DNA of 64,000 nt, from assembly GCF_007677725.1 (NCBI RefSeq), contig NZ_VEDF01000002.1, positions 248,001 to 312,000 of the forward strand, read 5' to 3'. Both the position numbers and the translations under genes were made by a program. Shown here in pieces: positions 1 through 9,719 of this stretch (positions are counted from its first letter, which is position 1; each line of letters begins with the position of its first letter). A model generated the notes under the pieces. The model had not been told where the DNA came from. It made no database searches and worked only from the letters and a program-made list of their open reading frames with translations. This stretch comes from Pseudomonas sp. URMO17WK12:I11. GTDB taxonomy: Bacteria; Pseudomonadota; Gammaproteobacteria; Pseudomonadales; Pseudomonadaceae.

Positions 1-753
1 TACCCCGGCACCACCGCCCCGGTGCTGACCGACATCAACCTGAGCCTGGGGCCGCGCCAGTTGCTGGTGGCCCTCGGGCCATCGGGCAGTGGCAAGACCT
101 CGCTGCTGAACCTGATCGCAGGCTTCGTCACCCCCAGCGCCGGACGCATCAGCCTCGACGGCGTAGCGGTCACCGGGCCGAGCGCCGAGCGCGGCGTGGT
201 ATTCCAGGACGACGCCTTGCTGCCCTGGCAGAACGTGCTGGGCAACGTCGCCTTCGGCCTGGAGCTGGCCGGCGTACCGCGCCCCCAGCGCGAAGCCAAG
301 GCACGCGAAATGCTGGCATTGGTCGACCTGGATGGCTTCGCCGAGCGCCGCATCTGGCAACTGTCGGGCGGTCAGAGACAACGCGTGGGCCTAGCCCGAG
401 CGTTGGCGGCCGACCCGCGGGTGCTGCTGATGGACGAGCCTTTCGGCGCCCTCGACGCCTTCACTCGCGAGCAGATGCAGGCGCTGCTGCTGCAAGTCTG
501 GCAACGCACCGCCAAGCCGGTATCGCTGATCACCCATGACATCGAGGAAGCGGTGTTCCTGGCCACCGATCTGATCCTGCTGGCCCCCAACCCAGGCCGG
601 GTGGTCGAGCGTCTGCAACTGGACTTCGGCCAGCGCTATGCCGCTGGCGAATCGGCACGCGCGATCAAGTCCGATCCGCGTTTCATCGAAACCCGCGAGC
701 ACGTGCTGGCGCGGGTGTTCTCACAACGGCAGAACGCCCAGGAGCGCGCATGA
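1..753 (+). CDS. tauB: Taurine ABC transporter ATP-binding protein TauB (5' end cut off by window)
   Basis: This is the ATPase of the taurine importer. It energises uptake at the cytoplasmic face of the inner membrane during sulfur starvation. The frame is open to the first base, so the true start lies upstream; a GTG at 22 is internal because family-typical sequence (YPGTTAPVL) precedes it. Visible motifs are the Walker A loop GPSGSGKT (nt 76-99), the ABC signature LSGGQRQR (about 361-384), Walker B LLMDEPF and the switch His in LITHDIEEA. The stop overlaps the tauC start in an ATGA arrangement, so the two are translationally coupled. The sulfonate ATPase SsuB is close in sequence, but the following TauC and TauD favour taurine. 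The binding protein TauA would be just outside the window. Confidence 0.93.
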   Translation, partial: YPGTTAPVLTDINLSLGPRQLLVALGPSGSGKTSLLNLIAGFVTPSAGRISLDGVAVTGPSAERGVVFQDDALLPWQNVLGNVAFGLELAGVPRPQREAKAREMLALVDLDGFAERRIWQLSGGQRQRVGLARALAADPRVLLMDEPFGALDAFTREQMQALLLQVWQRTAKPVSLITHDIEEAVFLATDLILLAPNPGRVVERLQLDFGQRYAAGESARAIKSDPRFIETREHVLARVFSQRQNAQERA

Positions 754-1589
754 ACAGCCTGAATCTACCGGTCGCCGGCAGCCGCGAAAAAACGCCCGCG
801 CCTGCCTGCAAGGCGCGCCGCCCTTGGCCTACCCGCTGGATCAGCGCCGTCACCCTGGCCAGCTTGCTGAGCCTGTGGTGGCTGGTCACCGCGGCCGGTT
901 GGGTCGAACCACTGTTTCTCCCCGCGCCTGGCGACATTCTGGCCAAGGCCTGGATCCTGCTGACCCAGGGCTACATGGACGCAAGCCTGTGGCAACACCT
1001 GGGCGCCAGCCTTGGGCGCATCGGCCTGGCCTTGATCGCCGCGAGCCTGACCGCCATTCCGGTCGGCTTGGCCATTGGCTCCAACCGCGTAGCGCGCGGC
1101 ATTCTCGACCCGCTGATCGAGTTCTACCGGCCGATCCCGCCCTTGGCCTACCTGCCGTTGATCGTCATCTGGTGCGGTATCGGCGAGCTGTCCAAGGTGC
1201 TGCTGATCTACCTGGCGATCTTCGCCCCGATGGCCATCGCCACCGCTACCGGCGTGCGCACGGTCGACCCGGCCAAGCTGCGCGCGGCGCAATCGCTGGG
1301 TGCCAGCCGGGCCCAGCTGATTCGCCACGTGATCTTGCCCAGCGCCCTGCCCGACATCCTCACCGGCGTGCGCATCGGCCTGGGCGTCGGTTGGTCGACC
1401 CTGGTCGCTGCCGAGCTGATCGCGGCCACCAGCGGCTTGGGTTTCATGGTGCAGTCGGCCGCGCAGTTTCTGGTTACCGATGTGGTGGTGCTGGGCATCT
1501 TGCTGATAGCGCTGATCGCCTTCGCCCTGGAAATGGGCCTGCGCGCGCTGCAGCGCAAGCTGGTGCCCTGGCACGGGCAGAGCCACTGA
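750..1589 (+). CDS. tauC: Taurine ABC transporter permease TauC
   Basis: This 279-residue inner-membrane permease belongs to the binding-protein-dependent transport family. The N-terminus is polar (about residues 1-30) and is followed by a membrane segment ([15 protein letters not shown]) and several more. The EAA-type cytoplasmic loop that docks the ATPase is seen as [19 protein letters not shown] near residues 175-195. The start overlaps the tauB stop by 4 nt and tauD follows after 39 nt, so it is the second visible gene of a tauABCD operon. Length is normal for TauC/SsuC. Substrate assignment to taurine rests on the tauD neighbour. Confidence 0.93.
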   Translation: MNSLNLPVAGSREKTPAPACKARRPWPTRWISAVTLASLLSLWWLVTAAGWVEPLFLPAPGDILAKAWILLTQGYMDASLWQHLGASLGRIGLALIAASLTAIPVGLAIGSNRVARGILDPLIEFYRPIPPLAYLPLIVIWCGIGELSKVLLIYLAIFAPMAIATATGVRTVDPAKLRAAQSLGASRAQLIRHVILPSALPDILTGVRIGLGVGWSTLVAAELIAATSGLGFMVQSAAQFLVTDVVVLGILLIALIAFALEMGLRALQRKLVPWHGQSH

Positions 1590-1604
1590 TACCGACTTCC
1601 TTGA

Positions 1605-2462
<858 letters not shown>

Positions 2463-2470
2463 AACGTCTG

Positions 2471-2531
2471 GGCGAGGCCGCGAAGGGGCCTCGCCGCAGC
2501 GGTCGGTGCAGGGGGCCGCAAAACGGCCCCC
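2471..2531. terminator. Two tandem hairpins between convergent tauD and betT
   Basis: A 9-bp perfect stem (2471-2479 with 2487-2495) is followed by an 8-bp perfect stem GGGGGCCG/CGGCCCCC (2511-2518 with 2524-2531, loop CAAAA). They lie between the convergent stops of tauD and betT. Neither has a clean T-tract, so bidirectional termination is inferred from position and stem strength. Confidence 0.55.
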
Positions 2532-2537
2532 GAGGCT

Positions 2538-4541
2538 CTAGCGAACCAGGTGCAGGAACTGCATGTGCCGTTCGTACTGATCGAGGATGTCGTTGATGAT
2601 CTGCTCCTTGCTGTAGCCCACCAGATCGTAGTTCTGGCTGCCTTCGCTCAGGTGCACCTCGGCGCGGTAGTAGCGGCGGTTCTTCAGCTCCTGCGAGCCG
2701 ATCCCACCCAGGGCGAACGACGGCGTGAAGTAACCGCGCATCTGCACCTGGTAGATGAACGGCTGCTCCTCGCCATGGCCGACCTTGAGGCTGACGTTGT
2801 CATGGCTTGGGTCATCCTGGGTCACCAGCACCAGGCCTTTCTGCTCGAATACCTCGCGCACCTCGGCAATCGCCGGGCGCACCACGTCATCCATGAAGCG
2901 GTACACCTCATCGCGCGAGGGGAAGTACACCGCCTGGCTCAGGCGCTGACGCCAGCCTCCACGGCCGCGGCGGGTCTGGGCGAACGGCGCCAGCGAGTGC
3001 ATCTGCGCGATCTGCCGCTGGCCTTCGAGATAGAACGCCTTGTGCAAACCCCACATCATGCACAGCAGGATCAACGAGAACGGCAGCGAGGTCAGCACCA
3101 CCGCCGATTTCAGCGAGTCGATGCTGCCGGCGAACAACAGCCCGCTGGTGATCAGCGCAGTCATCGCGCCCCAGAAGATGCGCAGCCAGTTCGGCCCGTC
3201 TTCGTCGGCATCGCCACCCTTGGCCGACAGCGTCGACAGCACGACGGTGCCGGAGTCGGCGGACGTGACGAAGAACACGAAGCTGATGAACACCGTCACG
3301 GCGATCACGGCCTTGCTCCACGGGTAGGTTTCCAGCAGCAGGTACAAGCTCATCGACGGGTTGTCCAACGCCGACTGGCCAAGCGCGGTCAGGCCGTGGT
3401 TGAGCACCTGGTCCAGCGCGCTGTTGCCGAAGATCGACATCCACGCCAGGGTGAAGCCCAAGGGAATCAGCAACACGCCGAAGACGAATTCACGAATGGT
3501 GCGGCCACGCGAAATGCGCGCAATGAACAGCCCCACGAACGGCGCCCAGGCAATCCACCAGGCCCAGTAGAACACCGTCCAGCCACCCAGCCAGTCGCGC
3601 TGCTCACCGTAGGCGTAGACATCGAAGCTCTTGCGCGGCAACGCGCCGAGGTAGTCGCCCAGGTTCTGGATCAGGGTGTTGAACAAGTGTTGGGTCGGCC
3701 CGGCGAACAGCACGAACAGCAGCAGCGCACAGGCCAGGAACAGGTTGATGTCGCTCATCACCCGCACGCCCTTTTCCACCCCGGCTACTGCCACGGCCAC
3801 CGCTGCCCCCATCATCAGCGCGATCAGCGTCACCTGCACCCACTGGCTGTGGCTGATGCCGAACAGGTAGTCCAGGCCGGCATTGAGGTGCAGCACCCCA
3901 AAGCCCATGTCGGCGCCCAGGCCGAACACCGTGGCGATGATACCGAAGCCGTCCACCGCATAGCCGATCGGGCCATTGATGCGCTTGCCGATCAGCGGGT
4001 ACAGCGCCGAGCGCAACGCCAGCGGCAGGTTATGCCGGTAGGCGAAATAGGCCAGGGCCATGCCAACGAAGGCGAACACGCCCCAGCCATGCAGGCCCCA
4101 GTGCAGGAACAGGATCTGCATGGCCTGGCGCCCGGCCTCGGCAGTGCCGCCCTCGCCCTGAGGCGGGGTGAGCATGTGGGTCAACGGCTCGGAAACGCAG
4201 AAGAAGAACAGCGTGATGCTGATGCCGGCAGCGAACAGCATGCCGGCCCACGACAGGTAGCTGAATTCCGGCTCGTCATGATCGGCGCCGAGCTTGATCT
4301 TGCCATAGCCCGACAACGCCGTGACCACCACGAATACCAGGTACAGACTCATGGCCAGCATGTAATACCAGCCAACCGTATTGGCCGCCCAGTTTTGCGC
4401 GGCCATCAGCCACTGCCCGGCAGCCTCCGGGAAGGCGATCACGATCAGGCCAAAGAGCAGAATGAAGCTTGCCGCGAAATAGAACACCGGCGGGTTCATG
4501 CGGACCTTGCCAGCGGCAAGGGAAGAAGACGGTGCACTCAT
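2538..4541 (-). CDS. betT: BCCT-family choline/betaine transporter BetT
   Basis: This 667-residue sodium- or proton-coupled symporter of the betaine-choline-carnitine family has about twelve membrane segments. The family's aromatic signature is clear (GWTVFYWAWWIAWAPFVG, around residues 320-340), followed by the cytoplasmic ISRGRTIREFV loop. After the membrane domain comes a cytoplasmic tail of about 150 residues, as in long BetT proteins whose tails sense osmotic conditions. It imports choline for glycine betaine synthesis. The betIBA genes are not in the window. An inverted repeat upstream (4642-4657) resembles a BetI-type operator. The start at MSAPSSSL gives the usual length. Confidence 0.9.
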   Translation of the reverse strand: MSAPSSSLAAGKVRMNPPVFYFAASFILLFGLIVIAFPEAAGQWLMAAQNWAANTVGWYYMLAMSLYLVFVVVTALSGYGKIKLGADHDEPEFSYLSWAGMLFAAGISITLFFFCVSEPLTHMLTPPQGEGGTAEAGRQAMQILFLHWGLHGWGVFAFVGMALAYFAYRHNLPLALRSALYPLIGKRINGPIGYAVDGFGIIATVFGLGADMGFGVLHLNAGLDYLFGISHSQWVQVTLIALMMGAAVAVAVAGVEKGVRVMSDINLFLACALLLFVLFAGPTQHLFNTLIQNLGDYLGALPRKSFDVYAYGEQRDWLGGWTVFYWAWWIAWAPFVGLFIARISRGRTIREFVFGVLLIPLGFTLAWMSIFGNSALDQVLNHGLTALGQSALDNPSMSLYLLLETYPWSKAVIAVTVFISFVFFVTSADSGTVVLSTLSAKGGDADEDGPNWLRIFWGAMTALITSGLLFAGSIDSLKSAVVLTSLPFSLILLCMMWGLHKAFYLEGQRQIAQMHSLAPFAQTRRGRGGWRQRLSQAVYFPSRDEVYRFMDDVVRPAIAEVREVFEQKGLVLVTQDDPSHDNVSLKVGHGEEQPFIYQVQMRGYFTPSFALGGIGSQELKNRRYYRAEVHLSEGSQNYDLVGYSKEQIINDILDQYERHMQFLHLVR

Positions 4542-4641
4542 GAATCAGGCACCTCGTCGCTCGACGTGAGGTTCGGAATAAACGGGTTCAGCAAAGGAAT
4601 CCTCCTGTTGAACACCGGCAACGGACCAGCGTTATTTTTAG

Positions 4642-4657
4642 TTGAACAAGCGTTCAA
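4642..4657. promoter_or_regulatory. Inverted repeat upstream of betT, candidate BetI operator
   Basis: TTGAAC-AAGC-GTTCAA is a perfect 6-bp inverted repeat with a 4-bp centre, lying 101 nt upstream of betT in an AT-rich patch. TetR-family BetI repressors bind short palindromes of this type at choline-responsive promoters. The assignment to BetI is inference, because the regulator gene is not in the window. Confidence 0.45.
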
Positions 4658-4800
4658 GTTAAACATGGATTGTCGGACATTGCTAACCGAGGCGCCGACC
4701 GGTGCCTGCTGCGACAGTCAGATCCCGGCCACAGCAGTGCTGCACGACGCACACGACGTTGCGCAGAAACTGCTTGAGTAGAGAGGCTGTGCCAGCTGCT

Positions 4801-5733
4801 TCAGTGTTTGTCCTGACAATCGAGCTGAAGGTTCGCTTGAGTGATGTTGCTGTCGGCCGGCACGCTGCGGGTCAGCCAGACGTTACCGCCGATGGTGGAC
4901 CCTTTGCCGATGGTGATGCGCCCCAGAATGGTCGCCCCGGCGTAGATCACCACGTCGTCCTCGACGATGGGGTGGCGCGCCAGGCCTTTGTGCAGCGTGC
5001 CGGATTCGTCGCTCGGAAAACGCTTGGCGCCCAGGGTGACCGCCTGGTAGATGCGTACCCGTTCGCCAATGATCGCGGTTTCGCCGATCACGACGCCGGT
5101 ACCATGGTCGATGAAGAAGCTGGGGCCGATCTGCGCGCCAGGGTGGATGTCGATGCCGGTGGCCGAGTGCGCCAGCTCCGAGCTGATCCGTGCCAGCAGC
5201 GGCAGGCCGGCGCGGTACAGGTGGTGAGCCAGACGGTGGTGAATGATTGCCAGAATGCCCGGATAGCACAGCAGCACCTCATCGACACTGCGCGCGGCCG
5301 GGTCGCCGTGATACGCCGCGAGCACATCGGTGTCGAGCAACACGCGCAGGGCTGGCAAGGCGGCGGCGAAATCCTGGACCAGGCGCAGGGCCTGGGCGTC
5401 GATACTGGCGGTCTCTTCCTTGCTCTGGCGCGCGGCATAGCGCAGCTCCAGGCGCGCTTGGGTCAGCAGCGAAGTCAGCGCGGTATCCAGGGTATGGCCG
5501 ACGTAGAAATCCTCGCTTTCTTCTCGCAGGTCAACCGGGCCCAGGCGCATCGGGAACAACGCCCCGCACAATTGTTCGAGAATCTGCCGCATGGCCTCGC
5601 GCGAGGGCAGCTCGCGCCCGCCTTGCTCGCCAATGCTGCGGCCATTGCGGCTACGCCATTGCTCACGGGCACCGCGCAGGCCATTGACGATACTGTGCAA
5701 CTGCCAATGGGCAGATGTGGGTTGTTCGCTCAC
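4801..5733 (-). CDS. epsC: Serine O-acetyltransferase, left-handed beta-helix type
   Basis: This enzyme makes O-acetylserine from serine and acetyl-CoA, the carbon acceptor for sulfide in cysteine synthesis. The C-terminal half is a hexapeptide-repeat helix, with the catalytic Asp-His in FIDHGTGVVIGE (D209/H210 in the chosen frame) and the GAKRFPSDESG loop. The N-terminal half (about 170 residues) is alpha-helical. I chose the GTG at 5731-5733 because AGGAG lies 7 nt before it; this gives 310 residues and starts with SEQPTSAHW. An in-frame ATG at 5868 would add 45 unconvincing residues. It is divergent from the cystine transporter genes, placing cysteine synthesis and cystine uptake around one control region. 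Confidence 0.88.
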   Translation of the reverse strand: MSEQPTSAHWQLHSIVNGLRGAREQWRSRNGRSIGEQGGRELPSREAMRQILEQLCGALFPMRLGPVDLREESEDFYVGHTLDTALTSLLTQARLELRYAARQSKEETASIDAQALRLVQDFAAALPALRVLLDTDVLAAYHGDPAARSVDEVLLCYPGILAIIHHRLAHHLYRAGLPLLARISSELAHSATGIDIHPGAQIGPSFFIDHGTGVVIGETAIIGERVRIYQAVTLGAKRFPSDESGTLHKGLARHPIVEDDVVIYAGATILGRITIGKGSTIGGNVWLTRSVPADSNITQANLQLDCQDKH

Positions 5734-5896
5734 GGTCTTCTCCTGGCTCTGTTGGCCAACGTTTTTTTCGACAAACCAATCTACGGCAAATTCGTCCCTT
5801 GGAAAAAACAACGCTTTATTCCATTCTTCGCCAACCCCGGCATAAGGCCGCCATGACGACGGCAGCAACCTGGCCTACCCTCATAGCAAGGTGCGT

Positions 5897-5914
5897 CCGA
5901 TATACCAATATCGG
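5897..5914. promoter_or_regulatory. 18-bp inverted repeat in the epsC/tcyJ divergent region
   Basis: CCGATAT-ACCA-ATATCGG is a perfect 7-bp inverted repeat about 95 nt before the tcyJ start. The 5734-6006 region is the shared upstream region of epsC and the cystine transporter. Downstream of the repeat are an A/T-rich tract and a possible -10 (CATATA near 5960). A sulfur-responsive regulator site is a reasonable inference; the protein that binds is unknown. Confidence 0.4.
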
Positions 5915-6006
5915 TAATAACAAAATGCTTTTTTAGTATTTCCTGGCCTAACCGGCCGCCCATATAGTCGCCACCCACTACTTTCACAACAAGCGCGGGG
6001 CCTGAC

Positions 6007-6801
6007 ATGTCGAAATTCGCCAAACCGCTACTCAACGCCAGCCTGGCCATCCTGCTGGGCACCGGCCTGCTCGGCCAGGCCTTCGCCGGCGAGCAGCTCA
6101 AGACCATCCAGGAAAAAGGCGTGATCAACGTCGGCCTCGAGGGCACCTACCCACCGTTCAGCTTCCAGGACGAAAACGGCAAGCTGACAGGCTTCGAGGT
6201 TGAGTTGTCGGAATTGCTGGCCAAGGAGCTGGGGGTCAAGGCCAAGGTGCAGCCGACCAAATGGGACGGCATTCTCGCCGCGCTGGAGTCCAAGCGCCTC
6301 GACGTGGTCATCAACCAGGTCACTATCTCGGATGAGCGCAAGAAGAAATACGATTTCTCCGAGCCCTACACCATCTCCGGCATCCAGGCCTTGATCCTGA
6401 AGAAAAAGGCCGATCAGCTGAACATCAAGACCGCGCAGGACCTGGCTGGCAAGAAGGTCGGCGTAGGCCTGGGCACCAACTACGAGCAGTGGGTCAAGCA
6501 GGACGTGCCCAAGGCCGAGGTGCGCACCTATGAAGACGACCCCAGCAAATTCGCCGACCTGCGCAATGGCCGCATCGACGCCATTCTGATCGACCGCCTG
6601 GCGGCCTTGGAATACGCGCAGAAAGCCAAGGATACCGAGCTCGCCGGCGAGGCCTTCTCGCGCCTGGAAAGCGGCGTGGCCCTGCGCAAGGGCGAGCCTG
6701 AGCTGCTGGCGGCGATCAACACCGCCCTCGACAAGCTCAAGGCCGACGGCACGCTGGCCAAGCTGTCGGAAAAATATTTCGGTGCTGATGTCACCCGATG
6801 A
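6007..6801 (+). CDS. tcyJ: Cystine-type ABC transporter substrate-binding protein
   Basis: This periplasmic binding protein has 264 residues and belongs to the bacterial extracellular solute-binding family 3. It has a classical signal peptide ending near AFA-GEQLK (about residue 27). The family motif appears as VGLEGTYPPFSF and then GKLTGFEVELSELLAKELG. Internal features include VINQVTISDERKKKYDFSEPY and GVGLGTNYEQWV. It begins a three-gene operon with permease and ATPase, both in ATGA-type overlaps. The cystine substrate is inferred from family similarity to FliY/TcyJ and from the divergent serine acetyltransferase gene. Another polar amino acid or a sulfur-containing amino acid cannot be excluded. 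Confidence 0.88.
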   Translation: MSKFAKPLLNASLAILLGTGLLGQAFAGEQLKTIQEKGVINVGLEGTYPPFSFQDENGKLTGFEVELSELLAKELGVKAKVQPTKWDGILAALESKRLDVVINQVTISDERKKKYDFSEPYTISGIQALILKKKADQLNIKTAQDLAGKKVGVGLGTNYEQWVKQDVPKAEVRTYEDDPSKFADLRNGRIDAILIDRLAALEYAQKAKDTELAGEAFSRLESGVALRKGEPELLAAINTALDKLKADGTLAKLSEKYFGADVTR

Positions 6802-7466
6802 TCCCTGAGAGCCTGCAACTGGTTGCCGATTCTGCGCCCTTTCTGCTCAAGGGCGCAGGTTACACGGTACTGCTCAGCGTCGGCGGCATGTTCTTCGGCT
6901 TGCTGCTGGGCTTTGCCCTGGCGCTGATGCGCCTGTCGAAGATCTTGCCGCTGGACTGGCTGGCACGCCTCTATGTGTCTTTTTTCCGCGGCACGCCGTT
7001 GCTGGTGCAGCTGTTCGTGATCTACTTCGGCATGCCGCAGATCGGCATCGAACTCGACCCGATTCCGGCGTCGCTGATCGGCTTGTCACTCAACATGGCG
7101 GCGTACGTCTGCGAGATCCTGCGCGCGGCGATCGCTTCGATCGACCGTGGCCAGTGGGAAGCTGCCGCCAGCATCGGCATGACCCGCACCCAGGCCATGC
7201 GCCGCGCGATTCTGCCCCAGGCCCTGCGCACCGCACTGCCGCCGCTGGGCAACAGTTTCATTTCGCTGGTCAAGGACACCGCGCTGGCGGCGACCATCCA
7301 GGTGCCCGAGCTGTTCCGCCAGGCGCAGCTGATCACGGCGCGCACCTTCGAAGTGTTCACCATGTACCTGGCCGTGGCAGTGATCTACTGGATTCTCTGC
7401 AGCATCCTCGCGCACTTTCAGAACCGCATGGAAGCGCGCGTCAACCAGCATGACCGGGAGCAATGA
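6798..7466 (+). CDS. tcyL: Cystine-type ABC transporter permease
   Basis: This 222-residue inner-membrane permease is of the polar amino-acid (HisM/TcyL) type. The N-terminal motif FLLKGAGYTVLLSVGGMFFG begins the first membrane span. The EAA loop reads QWEAAASIGMTRTQAMRRA and is followed by ILPQALRTALPPLGN. It overlaps the upstream gene by 4 nt and the downstream ATPase by 4 nt. A homodimer would form the channel, since only one permease gene is present. Length and motifs fit the family fully. Confidence 0.9.
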   Translation: MIPESLQLVADSAPFLLKGAGYTVLLSVGGMFFGLLLGFALALMRLSKILPLDWLARLYVSFFRGTPLLVQLFVIYFGMPQIGIELDPIPASLIGLSLNMAAYVCEILRAAIASIDRGQWEAAASIGMTRTQAMRRAILPQALRTALPPLGNSFISLVKDTALAATIQVPELFRQAQLITARTFEVFTMYLAVAVIYWILCSILAHFQNRMEARVNQHDREQ

Positions 7467-8230
7467 ACATGATCGTCGTCAAAGGCCTGACCAAGCAGTT
7501 CAAGGGCCAGGTCGTGCTCAACGGTATCGACCTGACCGTGCAACCGGGCGAGGTCGTGGCGATCATCGGCCCCAGCGGCTCGGGCAAGACTACTTTCCTG
7601 CGCTGCCTGAACCTGCTGGAAACGCCGGATGCCGGGCAGATCCAGATCGGCGCCATCAGCATCGATGCCGATCGGCCGCTGGGCGCGCAGCAACGCGCCA
7701 TCCGCCGCTTGCGCCAACAGGCCGGCTTCGTGTTCCAGAGTTTCAATCTGTTCCCGCACCGCACCGCGCTGGAAAACGTCATCGAAGGCCCGGTGATCGT
7801 CAAGAAGACGCCCCGCGCGCAAGCGCTGGAGCTGGGTCGCCAGCTGCTGGCCAAAGTGGGCCTGGCGGGCAAGGAAGACGCCTATCCTCGGCGCCTTTCC
7901 GGCGGCCAGCAGCAACGGGTGGCGATTGCCCGGGCGCTGGCCATGGAACCTGAGGTGATCCTCTTCGACGAGCCGACCTCGGCGCTCGACCCGGAACTGG
8001 TGGGCGAGGTACTGGCGACCATCCGCGGGTTGGCCGAAGAACAGCGCACCATGATCATCGTCACCCACGAGATGAGCTTTGCGCGCGACGTGGCCAATCG
8101 GGTGATCTTCTTCGACAAAGGCGTGGTGGTCGAGCAAGGCGAGGCCAAGGCATTGTTCGCAGCGCCCAAGGAAGAGCGCACGCGGCAGTTCTTGCGCAAG
8201 TTCCTGAGCACCACGGCGGCGCCGGACTGA
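7463..8230 (+). CDS. tcyN: Cystine-type ABC transporter ATP-binding protein
   Basis: This 255-residue ATPase powers the cystine-type importer. Walker A is GPSGSGKT (residues 36-43), the signature is RLSGGQQQRVAIARAL, Walker B is VILFDEPTSALDPE, and the switch His is in IIVTHEMSFA. It is the third gene of the tcy operon and overlaps the permease stop. ATG at 7463 is the natural start; a second ATG two codons later (MIVVKG) is possible. A Pro-His-rich ending is absent and the length is normal. The operon appears to end here, as 170 nt of noncoding DNA follow. Confidence 0.9.
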   Translation: MNMIVVKGLTKQFKGQVVLNGIDLTVQPGEVVAIIGPSGSGKTTFLRCLNLLETPDAGQIQIGAISIDADRPLGAQQRAIRRLRQQAGFVFQSFNLFPHRTALENVIEGPVIVKKTPRAQALELGRQLLAKVGLAGKEDAYPRRLSGGQQQRVAIARALAMEPEVILFDEPTSALDPELVGEVLATIRGLAEEQRTMIIVTHEMSFARDVANRVIFFDKGVVVEQGEAKALFAAPKEERTRQFLRKFLSTTAAPD

Positions 8231-8270
8231 ACATTGCCTGGGGTCGCTGCACCGACCGCAGATCCCTCTT

Positions 8271-8327
8271 CTAACCATATTCCAAAGCGTTAGTTCATAA
8301 ACCTTTAATAAGCCATTAGGGTATATA
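8271..8327 (+). promoter_or_regulatory. AT-rich promoter region before the sfnB-like operon
   Basis: The 8231-8402 gap contains an interrupted repeat, CTAAC (8271-8275) and GTTAG (8289-8293), then an AT-rich stretch ending in a possible -10 TATATA (8322-8327). No convincing -35 is visible, which suits an activator-dependent promoter of the CysB type. The leader also holds a tandem 8-bp repeat ACCGGACC (8329-8344). Confidence 0.4.
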
Positions 8328-8402
8328 CACCGGACCACCGGACCAGCACATGCCTGTCGCCATCAGCTGAAGCGACGCAACCATTTGTGAGGTTCGGTTC
8401 TG

Positions 8403-9644
8403 ATGACCACCCAGCCCAACACCCTGTTCCACAGCGATCTCGACAGCTCGCCCCTGCTGCTCCCGGCCAAGGTGCTGCGCAATGATGCACAAGCCCTGCA
8501 AGCCGCTCGAGAGCTCGCTGCCAGTGCTCGCCAGCACGCCGCCCAGCGTGACCGTCAACGCAAACTGCCCTGGGCAGAAATCGAACAGTTCACCCGCAGC
8601 GGGCTGGGCAGCATCAGCGTGCCCAAGGCCCATGGCGGCCCCGACGTATCGTTCGAAACGGTTGCCGAGGTGTTTCGCCTGATCAGCGCTGCCGACCCGG
8701 CCTTGGGGCAGATTCCGCAGAATCAGTTCGGCATGCTGCAACTGTTGCGCCTGACCGCCACCGAGGCCCAGCAAGCGCGGATCTTTCGCAGCGTGCTGGA
8801 CGGCTGGCGCATCGGCAACGCCGGCCCCGAACGCGGCACCAAAGACACCCTGACGCTCAAGGCGCGGATCACCCGCAGCGGCGACGGCTATCGCATCAGC
8901 GGTGAGAAGTTCTACTCCACCGGCGCCCTGTTCGCCCATTGGGTGGCGGTCAAGGCGCTGGATGACGAAGGCCGCCAGCGCCTGGCCTTCGTCCGCCGTG
9001 GCAGCCCTGGGCTGCGCATCGTCGACGACTGGTCGGGCTTCGGCCAGCGCACCACCGCCAGTGGCACCGTGCTGCTCGATGACGTGCCGGTGGAGGCAGA
9101 GCTGGTCATCGACAATTGGCGCCAGCGTGAGATTCCCAACATCCAAGGCGCCGCCTCGCAATTGATCCAGGCGGCGATCGATGCCGGCATCGCCGAAGCG
9201 GCCATCGCCGACGCCATTGCCTTCGTACGGGAAAAATCTCGCCCGTGGATCGATGCCAATGTCCAGCGCGCCAGCGACGATCCCTATGTGATTGCCGACA
9301 TCGGCCGACTGCAACTTGAACTGCATGCGGCCCAGGCACTGCTGCGCAGAGCCGCGCGGGTGCTCGATGAGGTCAACGCCGGGCCGATCGACGCCGCCTC
9401 GGCAGCGCGGGCCTCCATCGCTGTGGCCGAGGCCAAGGTGTTGACCACCGAGGTGTCGTTGCAGGCCAGCGAAAAGCTTTTCGAGCTGGCCGGCAGCCGC
9501 GCAACCCTGGCCGAGTTCAACCTGGACCGGCACTGGCGTAACGCACGGGTGCACACCCTGCACGACCCGGTGCGCTGGAAGTACCACGCGGTCGGCGCTT
9601 ATTACCTCAACGGCACCCTGCCCGCCCGGCATTCCTGGATCTGA
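8403..9644 (+). CDS. SfnB-like acyl-CoA-dehydrogenase-fold flavoprotein (first of two)
   Basis: This 413-residue protein has the acyl-CoA dehydrogenase fold and belongs to the SfnB/DszC-like sulfur-acquisition group. These use reduced flavin or are needed for growth on sulfones and related compounds. Diagnostic stretches are RSGLGSISVPKAHGG, the mid-domain TRSGDGYRISGEKFYSTGA and the C-terminal FNLDRHWRNARVHTLHDPV, which marks the monooxygenase branch rather than true acyl-CoA dehydrogenases. It starts an operon with a paralogue, an FMN monooxygenase and an ABC importer, so it probably oxidises an imported organosulfur compound. The exact substrate is unknown. No flavin reductase gene is nearby. 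Confidence 0.85.
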   Translation: MTTQPNTLFHSDLDSSPLLLPAKVLRNDAQALQAARELAASARQHAAQRDRQRKLPWAEIEQFTRSGLGSISVPKAHGGPDVSFETVAEVFRLISAADPALGQIPQNQFGMLQLLRLTATEAQQARIFRSVLDGWRIGNAGPERGTKDTLTLKARITRSGDGYRISGEKFYSTGALFAHWVAVKALDDEGRQRLAFVRRGSPGLRIVDDWSGFGQRTTASGTVLLDDVPVEAELVIDNWRQREIPNIQGAASQLIQAAIDAGIAEAAIADAIAFVREKSRPWIDANVQRASDDPYVIADIGRLQLELHAAQALLRRAARVLDEVNAGPIDAASAARASIAVAEAKVLTTEVSLQASEKLFELAGSRATLAEFNLDRHWRNARVHTLHDPVRWKYHAVGAYYLNGTLPARHSWI

Positions 9645-9719
9645 ATCGAAGGTCCTGGGGCGGCGGCGGTACAGCTTCTGTGCAAGCAGCCCGGCAGCCC
9701 CACGACCGTGGAGAACAGC

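Noticed and set aside
2550..4781. 743-residue plus-strand frame opposite betT
   Set aside because: It is the complement of a strongly conserved transporter. The His/Gln/Arg-rich composition is that of a GC-rich shadow frame.
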